The notes below the pieces were generated by a model that was not told the DNA's origin, made no database searches, and saw only the letters and a program-made list of their open reading frames with translations. From Enterobacteriaceae bacterium RIT714 (lineage in GTDB: Bacteria > Pseudomonadota > Gammaproteobacteria > Enterobacterales > Enterobacteriaceae), in NCBI GenBank assembly GCA_009668015.1, contig WJYB01000005.1:234897-298896 (forward strand): a stretch of DNA of 64,000 nucleotides, in the 5' to 3' direction. A program made the translations under genes and the position numbers. This document shows positions 1 through 9,851 of this stretch, piece after piece. Position 1 is the stretch's first letter. Each line of letters begins with the position of its first letter.

Positions 1-166
1 CACCGGGAACTTCACGCGGAGGATCAATATCTTCGATACGCACACGCCAGATGCCCTGTTGAGAGCGCGCTTGCAAATAGCTGCCGAGAGCGGCAATCAG
101 CGAACCAAAGTGCAATTCACCGGAGGGAGATGGCGCAAAGCGCCCGATATAGTCTGATTGAGGCAT
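1..166 (-). CDS. gluQ: Glutamyl-Q tRNA(Asp) synthetase (N-terminal part)
   Basis: Only the first 55 codons are inside the window; the gene runs off its left edge. Reading leftward from the ATG at 166 gives [20 protein letters not shown], the start of a class I glutamyl-tRNA synthetase catalytic domain, with HFGS in the place of the HIGH signature and [10 protein letters not shown] shortly after. GluQ lacks the anticodon-binding domain of GltX and attaches glutamate to queuosine at position 34 of tRNA(Asp); this is family knowledge. It lies directly downstream of dksA on the same strand with an intrinsic terminator between them, so expression probably depends on read-through or on its own promoter. 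The partial sequence cannot show whether the gene is intact. Confidence 0.93.
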   Translation of the reverse strand, partial: MPQSDYIGRFAPSPSGELHFGSLIAALGSYLQARSQQGIWRVRIEDIDPPREVPG

Positions 167-177
167 ATTCACGGCAG

Positions 178-212
178 ACAAAAGTAACAAGGCGGGAGAA
201 ACTCCCGCCTTT
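178..212 (-). terminator. Intrinsic terminator between dksA and gluQ
   Basis: An 8 bp perfect GC-rich stem (191-198 with 202-209, three-base loop) is followed on the minus strand by TTGTTACTTTTGT. It lies downstream of the dksA stop and 24 bases before the gluQ ATG, so it should limit transcription from dksA into gluQ. A similarly placed terminator is known in E. coli and Shigella. Confidence 0.85.
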
Positions 213-236
213 GTGATCGTTATGACAGGGCTGGAA

Positions 237-692
237 TTAACCCGCCATCTGTTTTTCGCGGATTTCAGCCAGCGTTTTACAGTCGATGCACAGATCGGCA
301 GTCGGACGCGCTTCCAGGCGACGGATACCAATTTCCACTCCGCAGGATTCGCAGTAGCCGAAATCTTCGTCCTCAACCTTCTTCAGCGTTTTCTCAATCT
401 TTTTGATGAGTTTGCGCTCGCGGTCACGGTTACGCAATTCGAGGCTGAATTCTTCTTCCTGAGCGGCACGGTCTACCGGGTCCGGGAAGTTGGCTGCTTC
501 GTCCTGCATATGTGTAACGGTGCGATCGACTTCATCCCTAAGTTGATTACGCCATGCTTCAAGAATACGCTTGAAGTGAGACAGCTGGGCTTCGTTCATA
601 TACTCTTCGCCCGGCTTCTCCTGGTATGGCTCCACCCCAGCGATGGCGAGAATACTCAGGGACGATGTTTTACGGTTTTGCCCTTCTTGCAT
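237..692 (-). CDS. dksA: RNA polymerase-binding transcription factor DksA
   Basis: 151 residues, the usual length. DksA binds the RNA polymerase secondary channel through a coiled coil and, with ppGpp, represses rRNA promoters and activates amino-acid promoters. Visible here are the long charged helices (about residues 35-108), the coiled-coil tip region near DPVDRA, and a C-terminal zinc finger with CESC and CIDC pairs. The start is the ATG at 692, preceded by AAGGAGAAGCAAC; an upstream in-frame start at 710 would add six residues and would lie inside that Shine-Dalgarno region. sfsA lies upstream on the same strand, separated by about 176 bases that probably hold the dksA promoters. Confidence 0.98.
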   Translation of the reverse strand: MQEGQNRKTSSLSILAIAGVEPYQEKPGEEYMNEAQLSHFKRILEAWRNQLRDEVDRTVTHMQDEAANFPDPVDRAAQEEEFSLELRNRDRERKLIKKIEKTLKKVEDEDFGYCESCGVEIGIRRLEARPTADLCIDCKTLAEIREKQMAG

Positions 693-868
693 GTTGCTTC
701 TCCTTAACACGCACTATCGATCCCCGTGTGTGGGGGAAAAATCAGGTCGCTATAAATAGCAGATGCTTTTCCGTAAGGCAATTATCTATACGTAACACTT
801 GACAAGCCTGTGAGGAAAAGCGTATTTGCGCACGCGGCCCGAATACCAAATCGTCAATGTCTAACCCC

Positions 869-1573
869 TTATAACATAACGGGGAGAGACGAACTCAGAG
901 TCATATTATCGGCAGAAAGTTCCGCTTTATAAGCTAAAACTTCCACCCCCTGCTTTTGTGCCTCATTCAACAGTTGTGCGTATTTTGGGTCAATGTGGCG
1001 GGCCGGAGAGAATCGTTCAATGGCTGAATGCAAAACGGCAAACAAAATGACGGCGCGCTTGCCCGCCGCCGCAACACTCATTAACTCTCGCAAATGCTTT
1101 TGGCCGCGTAGCGTTACCGCATCTGGAAAGTAGCCATTATCCCTGTCTGCTAACGTCACTGATTTGACTTCAATATAGCACTCAGGGCGCTCATCCGCCT
1201 GCAACATAAAGTCAATTCTGCTGCCTTCTTCGCCATATTTCACTTCGCCTTTTAGGCTACTGTATCCGGCCAGTTCCGCAATGCGTCCGGCGGCGATGGC
1301 TTCTTTCACCAGTGGATTGGCGCGCATCGTATTGACGCAAATAAAGGCCCCGTTTTGGGTTTCGGTGACTTCCCATGTGTGGGCGTATTTGCGTTTGGGG
1401 TTGGCGGAAGTGGAATACCAGACGGTATCGCCCGGCGTGGCGCAACCGGTCATCGCGCCGGTATTCGGGCAATGCAGCGTCAGCTGTTCGCCCTCGGGCG
1501 TGATGACATCGGCAAGAAAACGTTTATAGCGCTGAATCAGCGTGGCGGGCTGTAGGGCAGGGCTAAACTGCAT
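869..1573 (-). CDS. sfsA: Sugar fermentation stimulation protein SfsA
   Basis: 234 residues, the same length as E. coli SfsA and colinear with it. It shows the conserved [11 protein letters not shown] segment near residues 34-44 and, in the second half, DFMLQAD and YIEVKSVTL, which resemble a PD-(D/E)XK nuclease-like core. SfsA was named because its overexpression stimulated maltose metabolism; it binds DNA in vitro, and its cellular role is still unclear. The start ATG lies 12 bases downstream of the thpR stop on the same strand, so thpR and sfsA are probably cotranscribed. No oddities are seen. Confidence 0.95.
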   Translation of the reverse strand: MQFSPALQPATLIQRYKRFLADVITPEGEQLTLHCPNTGAMTGCATPGDTVWYSTSANPKRKYAHTWEVTETQNGAFICVNTMRANPLVKEAIAAGRIAELAGYSSLKGEVKYGEEGSRIDFMLQADERPECYIEVKSVTLADRDNGYFPDAVTLRGQKHLRELMSVAAAGKRAVILFAVLHSAIERFSPARHIDPKYAQLLNEAQKQGVEVLAYKAELSADNMTLSSSLPVML

Positions 1574-1585
1574 CGGAAATCCTTA

Positions 1586-2116
1586 TTATTCGCTCAACGT
1601 CCAGCGTGTGAGCGGTGTATATCGGGTGCGTCCCTGGCTGAACGACGATTCATACAGGACGAATTCAGTGACCGGGAAGGCCCAGTTGAAACCCGGCGCC
1701 GGGATCGCCACGGCGTGTCCGGTGTTTCGCAGCAGGGTGATATGCGGATGAAAGGGTTGCGGGCTTTGATAACACCCGCTGCGTGCGGCCTGGGCGCGGA
1801 GCATATTTGCCAGTTGCAGTAGCCCGCGTGGCGGCTGGCGAGTCCCGAGCCAGACCACGCGAGAGCGCAGCCACTGCCCGGCATCATCCAGATTCAGGGT
1901 GAAACCCGGCTGGCGAATCCTGCCGGCCATGGCGGCAAGCGCCCGCTGCTTTTCGGCGCTCACCTCGCCCAGAAAGGCCAGCGTCAGATGTAAATTAGCG
2001 GCGGTGACAGGACGGCCCGCTTCCGCCGGGAAATTCGCCGCGCGCCAGCGAACGATTTGCCGCTGTATGCTGGCGGGCGGCTCAATCGCGAAAAACAGTC
2101 GTTTCGACTCAGACAT
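1586..2116 (-). CDS. thpR: RNA 2',3'-cyclic phosphodiesterase (2H family)
   Basis: 176 residues with the two HxTx motifs that define the 2H phosphoesterase superfamily: HLTL at residues 43-46 and HITL at 125-128, the same positions as in E. coli ThpR (formerly LigT). The enzyme opens 2',3'-cyclic phosphates on RNA to 2'-phosphates and can join some tRNA halves through 2'-5' linkages in vitro. It is divergent from hrpB, with 74 bases between the two start codons, so the two RNA-related genes share a short promoter region. It is followed closely by sfsA. Confidence 0.96.
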   Translation of the reverse strand: MSESKRLFFAIEPPASIQRQIVRWRAANFPAEAGRPVTAANLHLTLAFLGEVSAEKQRALAAMAGRIRQPGFTLNLDDAGQWLRSRVVWLGTRQPPRGLLQLANMLRAQAARSGCYQSPQPFHPHITLLRNTGHAVAIPAPGFNWAFPVTEFVLYESSFSQGRTRYTPLTRWTLSE

Positions 2117-2190
2117 TCTGGGGGACTCGGTAATGATATGCGCCGATGCTACAATGTCCGTCGTCTAATGTTAACCCTCTGGAGCTGTTA

Positions 2191-4620
2191 GTGTCCTCAT
2201 TGCCGGTTGCCGCCGTACTGCCTGAGCTGCTCGCTGCATTACGCCATGCCCCTTCCGTTCTGCTGAATGCCCCTACCGGGGCGGGTAAATCGACGTGGCT
2301 ACCGCTGCAAATCCTCAACGCAGGCATTGTCCCCGGGAAAATTATTCTGCTGGAGCCGCGTCGGCTGGCTGCGCGCAATGTGGCGCAACGGCTGGCTGAA
2401 CTGCTGAACGAGAAGCCGGGCGAAACGGTGGGATATCGCATGCGCGCCGAGACGTGTGTCGGCGCGACAACGCGTCTGGAAGTGGTCACCGAAGGGATCC
2501 TCACCCGCATGCTGCAAACCGATCCGGAGCTTACCGGCGTGGGGCTGGTGATTCTGGATGAATTCCACGAACGCAGCCTGCAAGCGGATTTGGCCCTGGC
2601 GCTGTTGCTGGATGTCCAGCAAGGCCTGCGTGACGATCTCAAACTGCTGATTATGTCGGCGACGCTCGATAATGAACGCCTGCAACAGATACTGCCCGCA
2701 GCACCGGTCATCACCTCGCAGGGCCGGGCATTTCCGGTTGAGCGGCGTTACAGCTCTCTGGCCACGCATCAGCGCTTTGATGAAGCGGTCGCTATCGCTG
2801 CCGCGGAGTTGTTACGCCAGGAGTCTGGCTCGATGCTGCTCTTTTTACCGGGCGTAGGTGAAATTCAGCGGGTACAGGAAAAGCTGGCTTCGCGCGTGGG
2901 CAGCGATGTGATGCTGTGTCCGCTGTATGGCGCACTGTCGCTAAATGAACAGCGTAAAGCGATTCTGCCTGCGCCTGCCGGACAGCGCAAAGTGGTGCTG
3001 GCGACCAATATTGCTGAAACCAGTTTAACGATCGAAGGCATTCGTCTGGTGGTGGATACGGCGCAGGAAAGGGTGGCGAGCTTCGATCCGCGCACCGGCC
3101 TGACCCGCCTGCTCACGCAGCGCATCAGCCAGGCGTCGATGATCCAGCGCGCGGGCCGCGCCGGGCGACTGGAGGCGGGCGTCTGTCTGCACCTCACCAG
3201 CGCTGAACAGGCTGAACGTGCTGCCGCGCAGAGCACGCCTGAGATTTTACAAAGCGATCTCTCCGGGCTGCTGCTGGAGCTGCTGCAATGGGGCTGCCCG
3301 GATCCCGGTCAACTGGTGTGGCTCGATCTGCCGCCTGCGGTGAATCTTACCGCCGCCCGCAAAGTATTAACCGAACTCGGCGCACTGGCGGGTGATCGAC
3401 TGACCGCTGATGGCCAGAAAATGGCGGCCCTGGGAAATGAACCGCGCCTGGCAGCGATGCTGGTGGCTGCGAAAGGGGATGATGAAATAGCCACCGCCGC
3501 GAAGCTGACCGCCATTCTGGAGGAACCACCCCGGGGAGGCAGCAGTGATTTGGCGGTGGCTTTCTCCCGCAATCAGCCAAACTGGCAACAGCGATCAAAG
3601 CGGCTCTGCCAGCGGCTCAACAGCCACGGCGGGTCGCCGGACAGCGATCGCATCGCGCGTCTGCTGGCGCAGGCATTTCCCGATCGTATCGCCCGTCGGC
3701 GTGGCCTTGATGGCCGGTACCAGCTGGCGAACGGCATGGGCGCCATGCTGGAGAGTGATGACGCGCTCACCCGCCACGAGTGGCTTATCGCACCGCTGCT
3801 GTTGCAGGGGAGTTCGTCCCCGGATGCGCGAATTTTACAGGCGATAGCGATAGATATCGACACGCTCACGCGCGCCTGCCCGCAGCTGTTGCAGCAGTCC
3901 GATACCGTAGAGTGGGACGACGCGCTGGGCACGTTGAAAGCCTTTCGTCGCAGCCAGATCGGCAAGCTCACGCTGAACGTGAAACCGCTGGCAAAACCCT
4001 CGGAAGAGGAGTTACATCAGGCGATGCTGAACGGCATTCGCGAGAAGGGATTGAATGTCCTTAACTGGACGCCGGAGGCAGAACAGTATCGCCTGCGGTT
4101 ACACTGCGCCGCGCGCTGGTTGCCGGAATATCCGTGGCCTGCGGTGGATGATGAATCGCTATTAGCCACGCTTGAAGAGTGGCTTTTGCCGCAAATGAGC
4201 GGAGTGCACTCTTTAAGGGCGTTGAAAACGCTGGATGTGAAAGGCGCGCTCGAAAATTTACTCGACTGGTCATTACGTCAACGGCTGGTGAGTTCGCTCC
4301 CCTCGCATTACACTGTGCCGACCGGAAGCCGGATCGCCATTCGTTATCATGAGGATAATCCTCCGGTGCTGGCGGTGCGGATGCAGGAGATGTTTGGTGA
4401 GGCGGCGACGCCATCCATTGCTGACGGACGTGTGCCTCTGGTGCTTGAGCTTTTATCGCCTGCGCATCGGCCGTTACAGATTACGCGCGATCTGGGGGCG
4501 TTCTGGGCCGGGAGCTATCGCGAGGTGCAGAAAGAAATGAAGGGGCGTTACCCGAAGCACGTCTGGCCGGACGATCCGGCAAATACGGCGCCGACGCGAC
4601 GCACGAAGAAATATTCGTAG
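2191..4620 (+). CDS. hrpB: ATP-dependent RNA helicase HrpB (DEAH-box)
   Basis: 809 residues from the GTG at 2191, which has GGAG at 2181-2184; this matches the length of E. coli HrpB. The open frame extends 15 codons further upstream without a comparable ribosome binding site. Helicase motifs in order: Walker A APTGAGKST near residue 28, the DEAH-type motif LDEFHE, SAT (MSATLD), NIAETS, and motif VI QRAGRAGR. A long C-terminal HrpB-specific region follows, ending in a basic tail (TRRTKKYS). HrpB is a non-essential DEAH-box helicase with no firmly assigned RNA substrate. It is divergent from thpR and is followed by a REP-like repeat and a terminator before mrcB. Confidence 0.95.
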   Translation: MSSLPVAAVLPELLAALRHAPSVLLNAPTGAGKSTWLPLQILNAGIVPGKIILLEPRRLAARNVAQRLAELLNEKPGETVGYRMRAETCVGATTRLEVVTEGILTRMLQTDPELTGVGLVILDEFHERSLQADLALALLLDVQQGLRDDLKLLIMSATLDNERLQQILPAAPVITSQGRAFPVERRYSSLATHQRFDEAVAIAAAELLRQESGSMLLFLPGVGEIQRVQEKLASRVGSDVMLCPLYGALSLNEQRKAILPAPAGQRKVVLATNIAETSLTIEGIRLVVDTAQERVASFDPRTGLTRLLTQRISQASMIQRAGRAGRLEAGVCLHLTSAEQAERAAAQSTPEILQSDLSGLLLELLQWGCPDPGQLVWLDLPPAVNLTAARKVLTELGALAGDRLTADGQKMAALGNEPRLAAMLVAAKGDDEIATAAKLTAILEEPPRGGSSDLAVAFSRNQPNWQQRSKRLCQRLNSHGGSPDSDRIARLLAQAFPDRIARRRGLDGRYQLANGMGAMLESDDALTRHEWLIAPLLLQGSSSPDARILQAIAIDIDTLTRACPQLLQQSDTVEWDDALGTLKAFRRSQIGKLTLNVKPLAKPSEEELHQAMLNGIREKGLNVLNWTPEAEQYRLRLHCAARWLPEYPWPAVDDESLLATLEEWLLPQMSGVHSLRALKTLDVKGALENLLDWSLRQRLVSSLPSHYTVPTGSRIAIRYHEDNPPVLAVRMQEMFGEAATPSIADGRVPLVLELLSPAHRPLQITRDLGAFWAGSYREVQKEMKGRYPKHVWPDDPANTAPTRRTKKYS

Positions 4621-4625
4621 GGGGA

Positions 4626-4672
4626 GTGCGGCCTGATGCCCTCACCCCGGCCCTCTCCCACGGGAAGAGGGC
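4626..4672 (+). repeat. REP-like palindromic repeat, copy 1
   Basis: Begins GTGCGGCCTGATGCCCTCAC, continues CCCGG, and ends in a hairpin formed by CCCTCTCCC and GGGAAGAGGG. The same module recurs at 13561-13603 (inverted), 16909-16956 and 23671-23717 (inverted). In each case a terminator hairpin is adjacent. It sits in the hrpB-mrcB spacer. Confidence 0.8.
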
Positions 4673-4681
4673 GAAAAAACT

Positions 4682-4716
4682 AAAAACGGCAACTAGTGTT
4701 ACCGTTTTGCTTTTGT
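4682..4716 (+). terminator. Terminator hairpin downstream of hrpB
   Basis: AAAACGGCAAC pairs with GTTACCGTTTT (4683-4693 with 4698-4708, one mismatch) and is followed by GCTTTTGTTTTG. It lies between hrpB and mrcB and belongs to the same hairpin family as those at 16967 and 23634. Confidence 0.7.
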
Positions 4717-4796
4717 TTTGAGAGATTTCTTCTTTCACCGCCGGGTGGAAGAAAAGAGAATCTGGCCTTTGCGCCTGAATGTTGCGGAGAAAAAGC

Positions 4797-7319
4797 ATGG
4801 CGGGGAATGACCGCGAGCCAATAGGACGTAAGGGTAAACCTGCGCGTCCGGCGAAAGAGAAAATCAGCCGTCGTCGCCTCAGAGATGAGGATTATGACGA
4901 TGACTATGAAGACGACGATGAGGATCAAGAACCTATGCCGCGTAAAGGGAAAGGCAAAGGGCGCAAGCCTCGTGGCAGACGCGGATGGTTCTGGCTGCTG
5001 CTGAAGCTGTTCATTGTATTTATTGCCCTGATGGCGATCTACGGTGTGTATCTGGATCAAAAGATCCGCAGCCGTATCGACGGAAAAGTCTGGCAGTTGC
5101 CAGCGGCAGTGTATGGCCGCATGGTGAACCTTGAGCCAGATATGTCCATCAGCAAGAATGAAATGGTCAAGCTGCTGGAAGCCACGCAGTACCGCCAGGT
5201 GACGAAGATGACGCGTCCTGGCGAGTTTACCGTGCAGGCGAAGAGCATCGAAATGATTCGCCGTCCGTTTGATTTCCCGGACAGCAAAGAGGGGCAGGTG
5301 CGCGCGCGCCTGACCTTTGATGGCGATCATCTGGAAACCATCGAGAACCTGGACAGCAACCGTCAGTTTGGTTTCTTCCGACTCGATCCACGCCTGATCA
5401 CCATGCTCTCCTCGCCAAACGGCGAGCAGCGTCTGTTTGTCGCGCGTAACGGTTTCCCGGATCTGCTGGTGGATACTCTGCTCGCCACCGAAGACCGTCA
5501 CTTCTATGAGCATGACGGCGTTAGCCTGTATTCCATTGGCCGTGCGGTTCTGGCAAACCTGACTGCCGGTCGCACCGTGCAGGGGGCAAGTACCCTGACT
5601 CAGCAGCTGGTGAAAAACCTGTTCCTCTCCAGCGAACGCTCTTACTGGCGTAAAGCTAACGAAGCGTACATGGCTGTACTGATGGACGCCCGCTACAGCA
5701 AAGATCGTATTCTTGAGCTGTATATGAACGAGGTGTATCTCGGGCAAAGCGGCGATAACGAGATCCGTGGTTTCCCGCTGGCGAGCCTGTATTACTTTGG
5801 TCGTCCGGTAGAAGAGCTGAGCCTCGACCAGCAGGCATTGCTGGTGGGCATGGTAAAAGGCGCGTCGATTTACAACCCGTGGCGTAATCCGAAGCTGGCG
5901 CTTGAACGTCGTAATCTGGTTCTGCGTTTGCTGCAACAGCAGCAGGTTATCGATCAGGAATTGTATGACATGCTGAGCGCCCGTCCGCTGGGCGTACAGC
6001 CGCGCGGTGGCGTGATCTCCCCGCAGCCAGCCTTTATGCAGATGGTGCGTCAGGAGCTGCAAACGAAGCTGGGCGATAAAGTGAAAGATCTCTCCGGCGT
6101 GAAGATCTTTACTACCTTTGACTCAGTTGCGCAGGATGCGGCGGAAAAAGCCGCTGTCGACGGTATTCCGGTGCTGAAAAAACAGCGTAAGTTGAGCGAT
6201 CTGGAAACCGCGATGGTCGTGGTTGACCGCTACAGCGGCGAAGTGCGCGCAATGGTCGGCGGGGCGGAGCCGCAGTTTGCGGGCTACAACCGTGCGATGC
6301 AGGCGCGTCGTTCGATTGGCTCTCTGGCAAAACCGGCGACCTATCTGACGGCACTTAGCCAGCCGAATCAGTATCGACTGAATACCTGGATTGCCGATGC
6401 GCCGATTGCGCTGCGTCAGCCAAACGGCCAGGTGTGGTCCCCGCAGAACGATGATAAACAGTTCAGCGGTCAGGTGATGCTGGTGGATGCGCTGACTCGC
6501 TCGATGAACGTCCCGACAGTGAACCTCGGGATGGCGCTGGGTCTGCCGGCGATCACCGACACCTGGCAGAAGCTGGGGGTACCGAAAGATCAGCTGCATC
6601 CGGTTCCGGCGATGATTCTGGGTGCGTTGAACCTGACGCCGATTGAAGTGGCGCAGGCGTTCCAGACCATCGCCAGCGGCGGTAATCGCGCTCAGCTTTC
6701 TGCCGTGCGTTCGGTGATTTCTGAAGACGGTTCGGTGCTGTACCAAAGCTTCCCGCAGGCGGAGCGTGCGGTTCCGGCTCAGGCGGCTTACATGACGCTC
6801 TGGACCATGCAGCAAGTTGTGCAGCGCGGTACGGGCCGCCAGTTGGGCGCGAAATATCCTGGCCTGCATCTGGCGGGTAAAACCGGGACCACCAACAACA
6901 ACGTGGATACCTGGTTTGCGGGTATCGACGGTCGTGAAGTGGTGATTACCTGGGTAGGGCGCGACAACAACCAGCCGACCAAACTGTATGGTGCCAGCGG
7001 CGCGATGTCGATTTATCAACGCTACCTGACTAACCAGTCACCGGTCCCGCTCAATCTGACGGCTCCGGAAGATGTGGTGGATATGGGCGTCGATGAATCC
7101 GGTAACTTCGTGTGTGGCGGCGGGATGCGTTCACTGCCGGTCTGGACGGACAACCCGGACTCTCTTTGCCAGCAAAGCCAACCGGAACAGCCGACAGGCA
7201 ATCCGTTTGAGCAATCTTCTCAGCCTCAACAGCAGCAGCCTCAACAGCAGCCGCAGAATGAGAAGAAAGACAGCGACGGCGTAGCCGGCTGGATCAAAGA
7301 TATGTTTGGCGGAAACTAA
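4797..7319 (+). CDS. mrcB: Penicillin-binding protein 1B (bifunctional transglycosylase/transpeptidase)
   Basis: 840 residues from the ATG at 4797 (E. coli has 844). PBP1b polymerises lipid II into glycan strands and cross-links them in the periplasm. Domains in order: a charged cytoplasmic tail rich in D/E and K/R, one membrane segment near residues 63-85, a UB2H-type domain that binds LpoB, the GT51 transglycosylase ([10 protein letters not shown], catalytic Glu near residue 232), and the transpeptidase with SLAK near residue 509 and KTGT later. The Q/P-rich C-terminus ends [14 protein letters not shown]. Met47 (MPRKGK) corresponds to the internal start giving the shorter gamma form in E. 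coli. The upstream in-frame codon at 4779 has no support. Confidence 0.97.
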   Translation: MAGNDREPIGRKGKPARPAKEKISRRRLRDEDYDDDYEDDDEDQEPMPRKGKGKGRKPRGRRGWFWLLLKLFIVFIALMAIYGVYLDQKIRSRIDGKVWQLPAAVYGRMVNLEPDMSISKNEMVKLLEATQYRQVTKMTRPGEFTVQAKSIEMIRRPFDFPDSKEGQVRARLTFDGDHLETIENLDSNRQFGFFRLDPRLITMLSSPNGEQRLFVARNGFPDLLVDTLLATEDRHFYEHDGVSLYSIGRAVLANLTAGRTVQGASTLTQQLVKNLFLSSERSYWRKANEAYMAVLMDARYSKDRILELYMNEVYLGQSGDNEIRGFPLASLYYFGRPVEELSLDQQALLVGMVKGASIYNPWRNPKLALERRNLVLRLLQQQQVIDQELYDMLSARPLGVQPRGGVISPQPAFMQMVRQELQTKLGDKVKDLSGVKIFTTFDSVAQDAAEKAAVDGIPVLKKQRKLSDLETAMVVVDRYSGEVRAMVGGAEPQFAGYNRAMQARRSIGSLAKPATYLTALSQPNQYRLNTWIADAPIALRQPNGQVWSPQNDDKQFSGQVMLVDALTRSMNVPTVNLGMALGLPAITDTWQKLGVPKDQLHPVPAMILGALNLTPIEVAQAFQTIASGGNRAQLSAVRSVISEDGSVLYQSFPQAERAVPAQAAYMTLWTMQQVVQRGTGRQLGAKYPGLHLAGKTGTTNNNVDTWFAGIDGREVVITWVGRDNNQPTKLYGASGAMSIYQRYLTNQSPVPLNLTAPEDVVDMGVDESGNFVCGGGMRSLPVWTDNPDSLCQQSQPEQPTGNPFEQSSQPQQQQPQQQPQNEKKDSDGVAGWIKDMFGGN

Positions 7320-7330
7320 GTCAGCCAGTT

Positions 7331-7350
7331 CCCTCTCCTGCGGGAGAGGG
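7331..7350. terminator. Hairpin downstream of mrcB
   Basis: CCCTCTCC and GGAGAGGG form a perfect inverted repeat with a short loop 11 bases after the mrcB stop. The tail (AATTTATTC) is a weak U tract. The core is identical to that of the REP-like repeats, so it may be a remnant of one rather than a dedicated terminator. Confidence 0.55.
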
Positions 7351-7502
7351 AATTTATTCACGCATACAGAACATATTCCTAACCCTTATTTAATCCTGCT
7401 TTAACTCCCCATTTTCCCTCTGGTTATTTCTTAAACCCTCAATTCTTGTAGGGCCGCTTATTGCTTGCTATGCCGCCAGCGTTTCGCATATTATTCTGCG
7501 GT

Positions 7503-7534
7503 CATAATAATAATTCTCGTTTACGTTATCATTC
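7503..7534 (+). promoter_or_regulatory. Fur-box-like operator upstream of fhuA
   Basis: An A/T-rich run of ATAATAATAATTCTCG followed by TTTACGTTATC resembles overlapping halves of the Fur consensus GATAATGATAATCATTATC. It lies 24-55 bases before the fhuA ATG and aligns with the known Fur-controlled fhuA promoter of E. coli. Iron-dependent repression of the whole operon is inferred. Confidence 0.7.
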
Positions 7535-7557
7535 ACTCTTTAATCAGAGATATACCA

Positions 7558-9804
7558 ATGGCGCTCAAAACTGCTCAGCCAATGAATTCTTCGCTGCGTA
7601 AAATCGCAGTCGTTGTAGCCACAGCGGTAAGCGGCATGTCGACTTTTGCACATGCGGCAGAAACCACCCAAAAAGAAGACACCATTACGGTGACCGCGGC
7701 TCCGGCAGCACAAGAAAGTGCATGGGGACCGGCGGCAACTATCGCGGCGCGTCAGTCCGCAACCGGCACCAAAACCGATACCCCTATTCAAAAAGTCCCG
7801 CAGTCTATTTCTGTGGTGACCGCCGAAGAGATGGCTTTGCATCAGCCACGTTCGGTGAAAGAGGCGTTGAGCTATACCCCAGGCGTGGCGGTTGGCACGC
7901 GTGGCGCATCAAACACCTATGACTATCTGGTGATTCGCGGATTTGCGGCCGATGGTCAGAGCCAGAACAACTACCTCGACGGTATGAAGATGCAGGGCAA
8001 CTTCTATAACGACGCGGTGATTGACCCTTATATGCTGGAGCGCGCTGAAATCATGCGTGGTCCGGTCTCCGTGCTGTACGGAAAAAGCAGCCCTGGCGGT
8101 TTGCTGAACATGGTAAGTAAGCGTCCGACCACGGAACCGCTGAAAGAGATCCAGTTCAAAATGGGCAGCGATAGCCTGTTCCAGACCGGCTTTGACTTCA
8201 GCGATGCCATTGATGATGACGGCGTGTACTCCTACCGCCTGATCGGTCTGGCGCGATCCAATAATGCCCAACAGAAAGGTGCGGAAGAGCAGCGTTACGC
8301 CATCGCGCCATCGTTCTCCTGGCGCCCGGATGATAAAACTAACTTCACTTTCCTCTCTTACTTCCAGAATGAGCCGGAAACGGGCTATTACGGCTGGTTG
8401 CCAAAAGAGGGGACGGTCGAGCCGCTGCCAAACGGCAATCGTCTGCCGACTGATTTCAACGAAGGTGCGAAGAACAATACCTACTCCCGTAACCAGAAAA
8501 TGGTTGGGTACAGCTTCGATCACGAATTCAACGATACCTTCACGGTGCGTCAGAACCTGCGTTACTCGCAAGTTAACGTGTCGCAGAATAGCGTGTACGG
8601 TTATGGCGTCTGTACCGATCCGGCGAATGTGGGCAGCAAACAGTGTGCGGCCTTAGCACCAGCGGACAAAGGCCATTATCTGGCGCGCAGATACGTTGTT
8701 GATGATGAAAAATTGCAAAACTTCACCGTCGATACGCAATTGCAGAGCAAATTTGCAACCGGATCTGTGGACCACACTCTGCTGACGGGCGTTGACTTTA
8801 TGCGTATGCGTAATGACATCAACTCCTGGTTCGGTTACGACGATTCCGTGCCACTGCTGGATCTCTACAATCCGGTGAGGACCGATTTCGATTTCAACTC
8901 GAAAGACCCGGTGACTTCCCGTCCATATCAAATTCTGAACCGTCAGAAACAAACGGGCCTGTATGTTCAGGATCAGGCGCAGTGGGATAAAGTATTGGTG
9001 ACTCTGGGCGGCCGTTACGACTGGGCCAATCAGGACTCCTACAACCGTGTATATAACACAACGTCCACGCGTAACGATACTCAGTTCACCTGGCGTGGCG
9101 GTGTTAACTACCTGTTTGATAATGGCGTAACGCCTTACTTCAGCTATAGCGAATCTTTCGAACCAGCTTCACTAACTGATGCTCAGGGGAAACTGTTCTC
9201 CCCGTCGAAAGGCAAGCAATACGAAGCCGGCGTGAAATATGTGCCGAGCGATCGTCCTATCGTGCTGACCGGCGCGGTCTACCAGCTGACCAAAACCAAC
9301 AACCTGATGGCCGACCCGGCAGGCTCATTCTTCTCGGTTGAAGGCGGTGAAATTCGTTCACGCGGCGTTGAACTCGAAGCGAAAGCGGCATTGTCTGCCA
9401 GTGTTAACGTGGTCGGTTCTTATACCTATACGGATGCTGAGTACACTACGGACACCAACTACAAAGGCAACACGCCAGCGCAGGTGCCAAAACATATGGC
9501 TTCTCTGTGGGGTGATTACACCTTCTTTGATGGTGCGCTGTCTGGCCTGACCCTGGGTACCGGCGGACGGCTCACCGGCTCCAGCTATGGCGACCCGGCG
9601 AACTCCTTCAAAGTGGGCAGCTACACCGTTGTCGATGCTCTGGTACGCTACGATCTGGCACGCTTCGGTATGGCCGGCTCCAACGTAGCGGTTCACGTCA
9701 ACAACCTGCTGGATCGTGAATACGTCGCAAGCTGCTTCAACACCTACGGCTGCTTCTGGGGTGCTGAACGCCAGGTTGTTGCCACGGCGACCTTCCGCTT
9801 CTAA
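7558..9804 (+). CDS. fhuA: Ferrichrome outer membrane TonB-dependent receptor FhuA
   Basis: 748 residues from the ATG at 7558, including a signal peptide cleaved after AHA at residue 33 (mature protein about 715). The TonB box DTITVTAAP follows near the mature N-terminus, then a plug domain (about residues 75-190) and a 22-strand barrel ending in ATFRF with a terminal aromatic. FhuA imports ferrichrome using TonB energy and serves as a receptor for phages such as T1, T5 and phi80, and for colicin M, in E. coli. The open frame extends 31 codons upstream, but those codons overlap the Fur site and would not give a signal peptide. First gene of fhuACDB. Extracellular loop sequences differ from E. 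coli more than the plug does. Confidence 0.97.
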   Translation: MALKTAQPMNSSLRKIAVVVATAVSGMSTFAHAAETTQKEDTITVTAAPAAQESAWGPAATIAARQSATGTKTDTPIQKVPQSISVVTAEEMALHQPRSVKEALSYTPGVAVGTRGASNTYDYLVIRGFAADGQSQNNYLDGMKMQGNFYNDAVIDPYMLERAEIMRGPVSVLYGKSSPGGLLNMVSKRPTTEPLKEIQFKMGSDSLFQTGFDFSDAIDDDGVYSYRLIGLARSNNAQQKGAEEQRYAIAPSFSWRPDDKTNFTFLSYFQNEPETGYYGWLPKEGTVEPLPNGNRLPTDFNEGAKNNTYSRNQKMVGYSFDHEFNDTFTVRQNLRYSQVNVSQNSVYGYGVCTDPANVGSKQCAALAPADKGHYLARRYVVDDEKLQNFTVDTQLQSKFATGSVDHTLLTGVDFMRMRNDINSWFGYDDSVPLLDLYNPVRTDFDFNSKDPVTSRPYQILNRQKQTGLYVQDQAQWDKVLVTLGGRYDWANQDSYNRVYNTTSTRNDTQFTWRGGVNYLFDNGVTPYFSYSESFEPASLTDAQGKLFSPSKGKQYEAGVKYVPSDRPIVLTGAVYQLTKTNNLMADPAGSFFSVEGGEIRSRGVELEAKAALSASVNVVGSYTYTDAEYTTDTNYKGNTPAQVPKHMASLWGDYTFFDGALSGLTLGTGGRLTGSSYGDPANSFKVGSYTVVDALVRYDLARFGMAGSNVAVHVNNLLDREYVASCFNTYGCFWGAERQVVATATFRF

Positions 9805-9813
9805 TCTCTCTTT

Positions 9814-9836
9814 GGGCACGGTTCGCCGTGCCCTTT
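9814..9836 (+). terminator. UUCG-capped hairpin between fhuA and fhuC
   Basis: GGGCACGG (9814-9821), loop TTCG, CCGTGCCC (9826-9833), then TTTAAC. This very stable stem lies 9 bases after the fhuA stop and about 18 bases before the fhuC ATG. The T tract is short, so partial termination or protection of the fhuA mRNA 3' end is more likely than full termination. Confidence 0.65.
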
Positions 9837-9851
9837 AACAAGTTGGCCACT

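Noticed and set aside
4680..6062. 460-codon open frame on the minus strand
   Set aside because: It lies opposite mrcB in a GC-rich region, has no family resemblance and is the antisense shadow of a strongly supported gene.
7465..7557. 31-codon N-terminal extension of fhuA
   Set aside because: It covers the Fur-like operator and promoter, and would destroy the signal peptide seen from the ATG at 7558.
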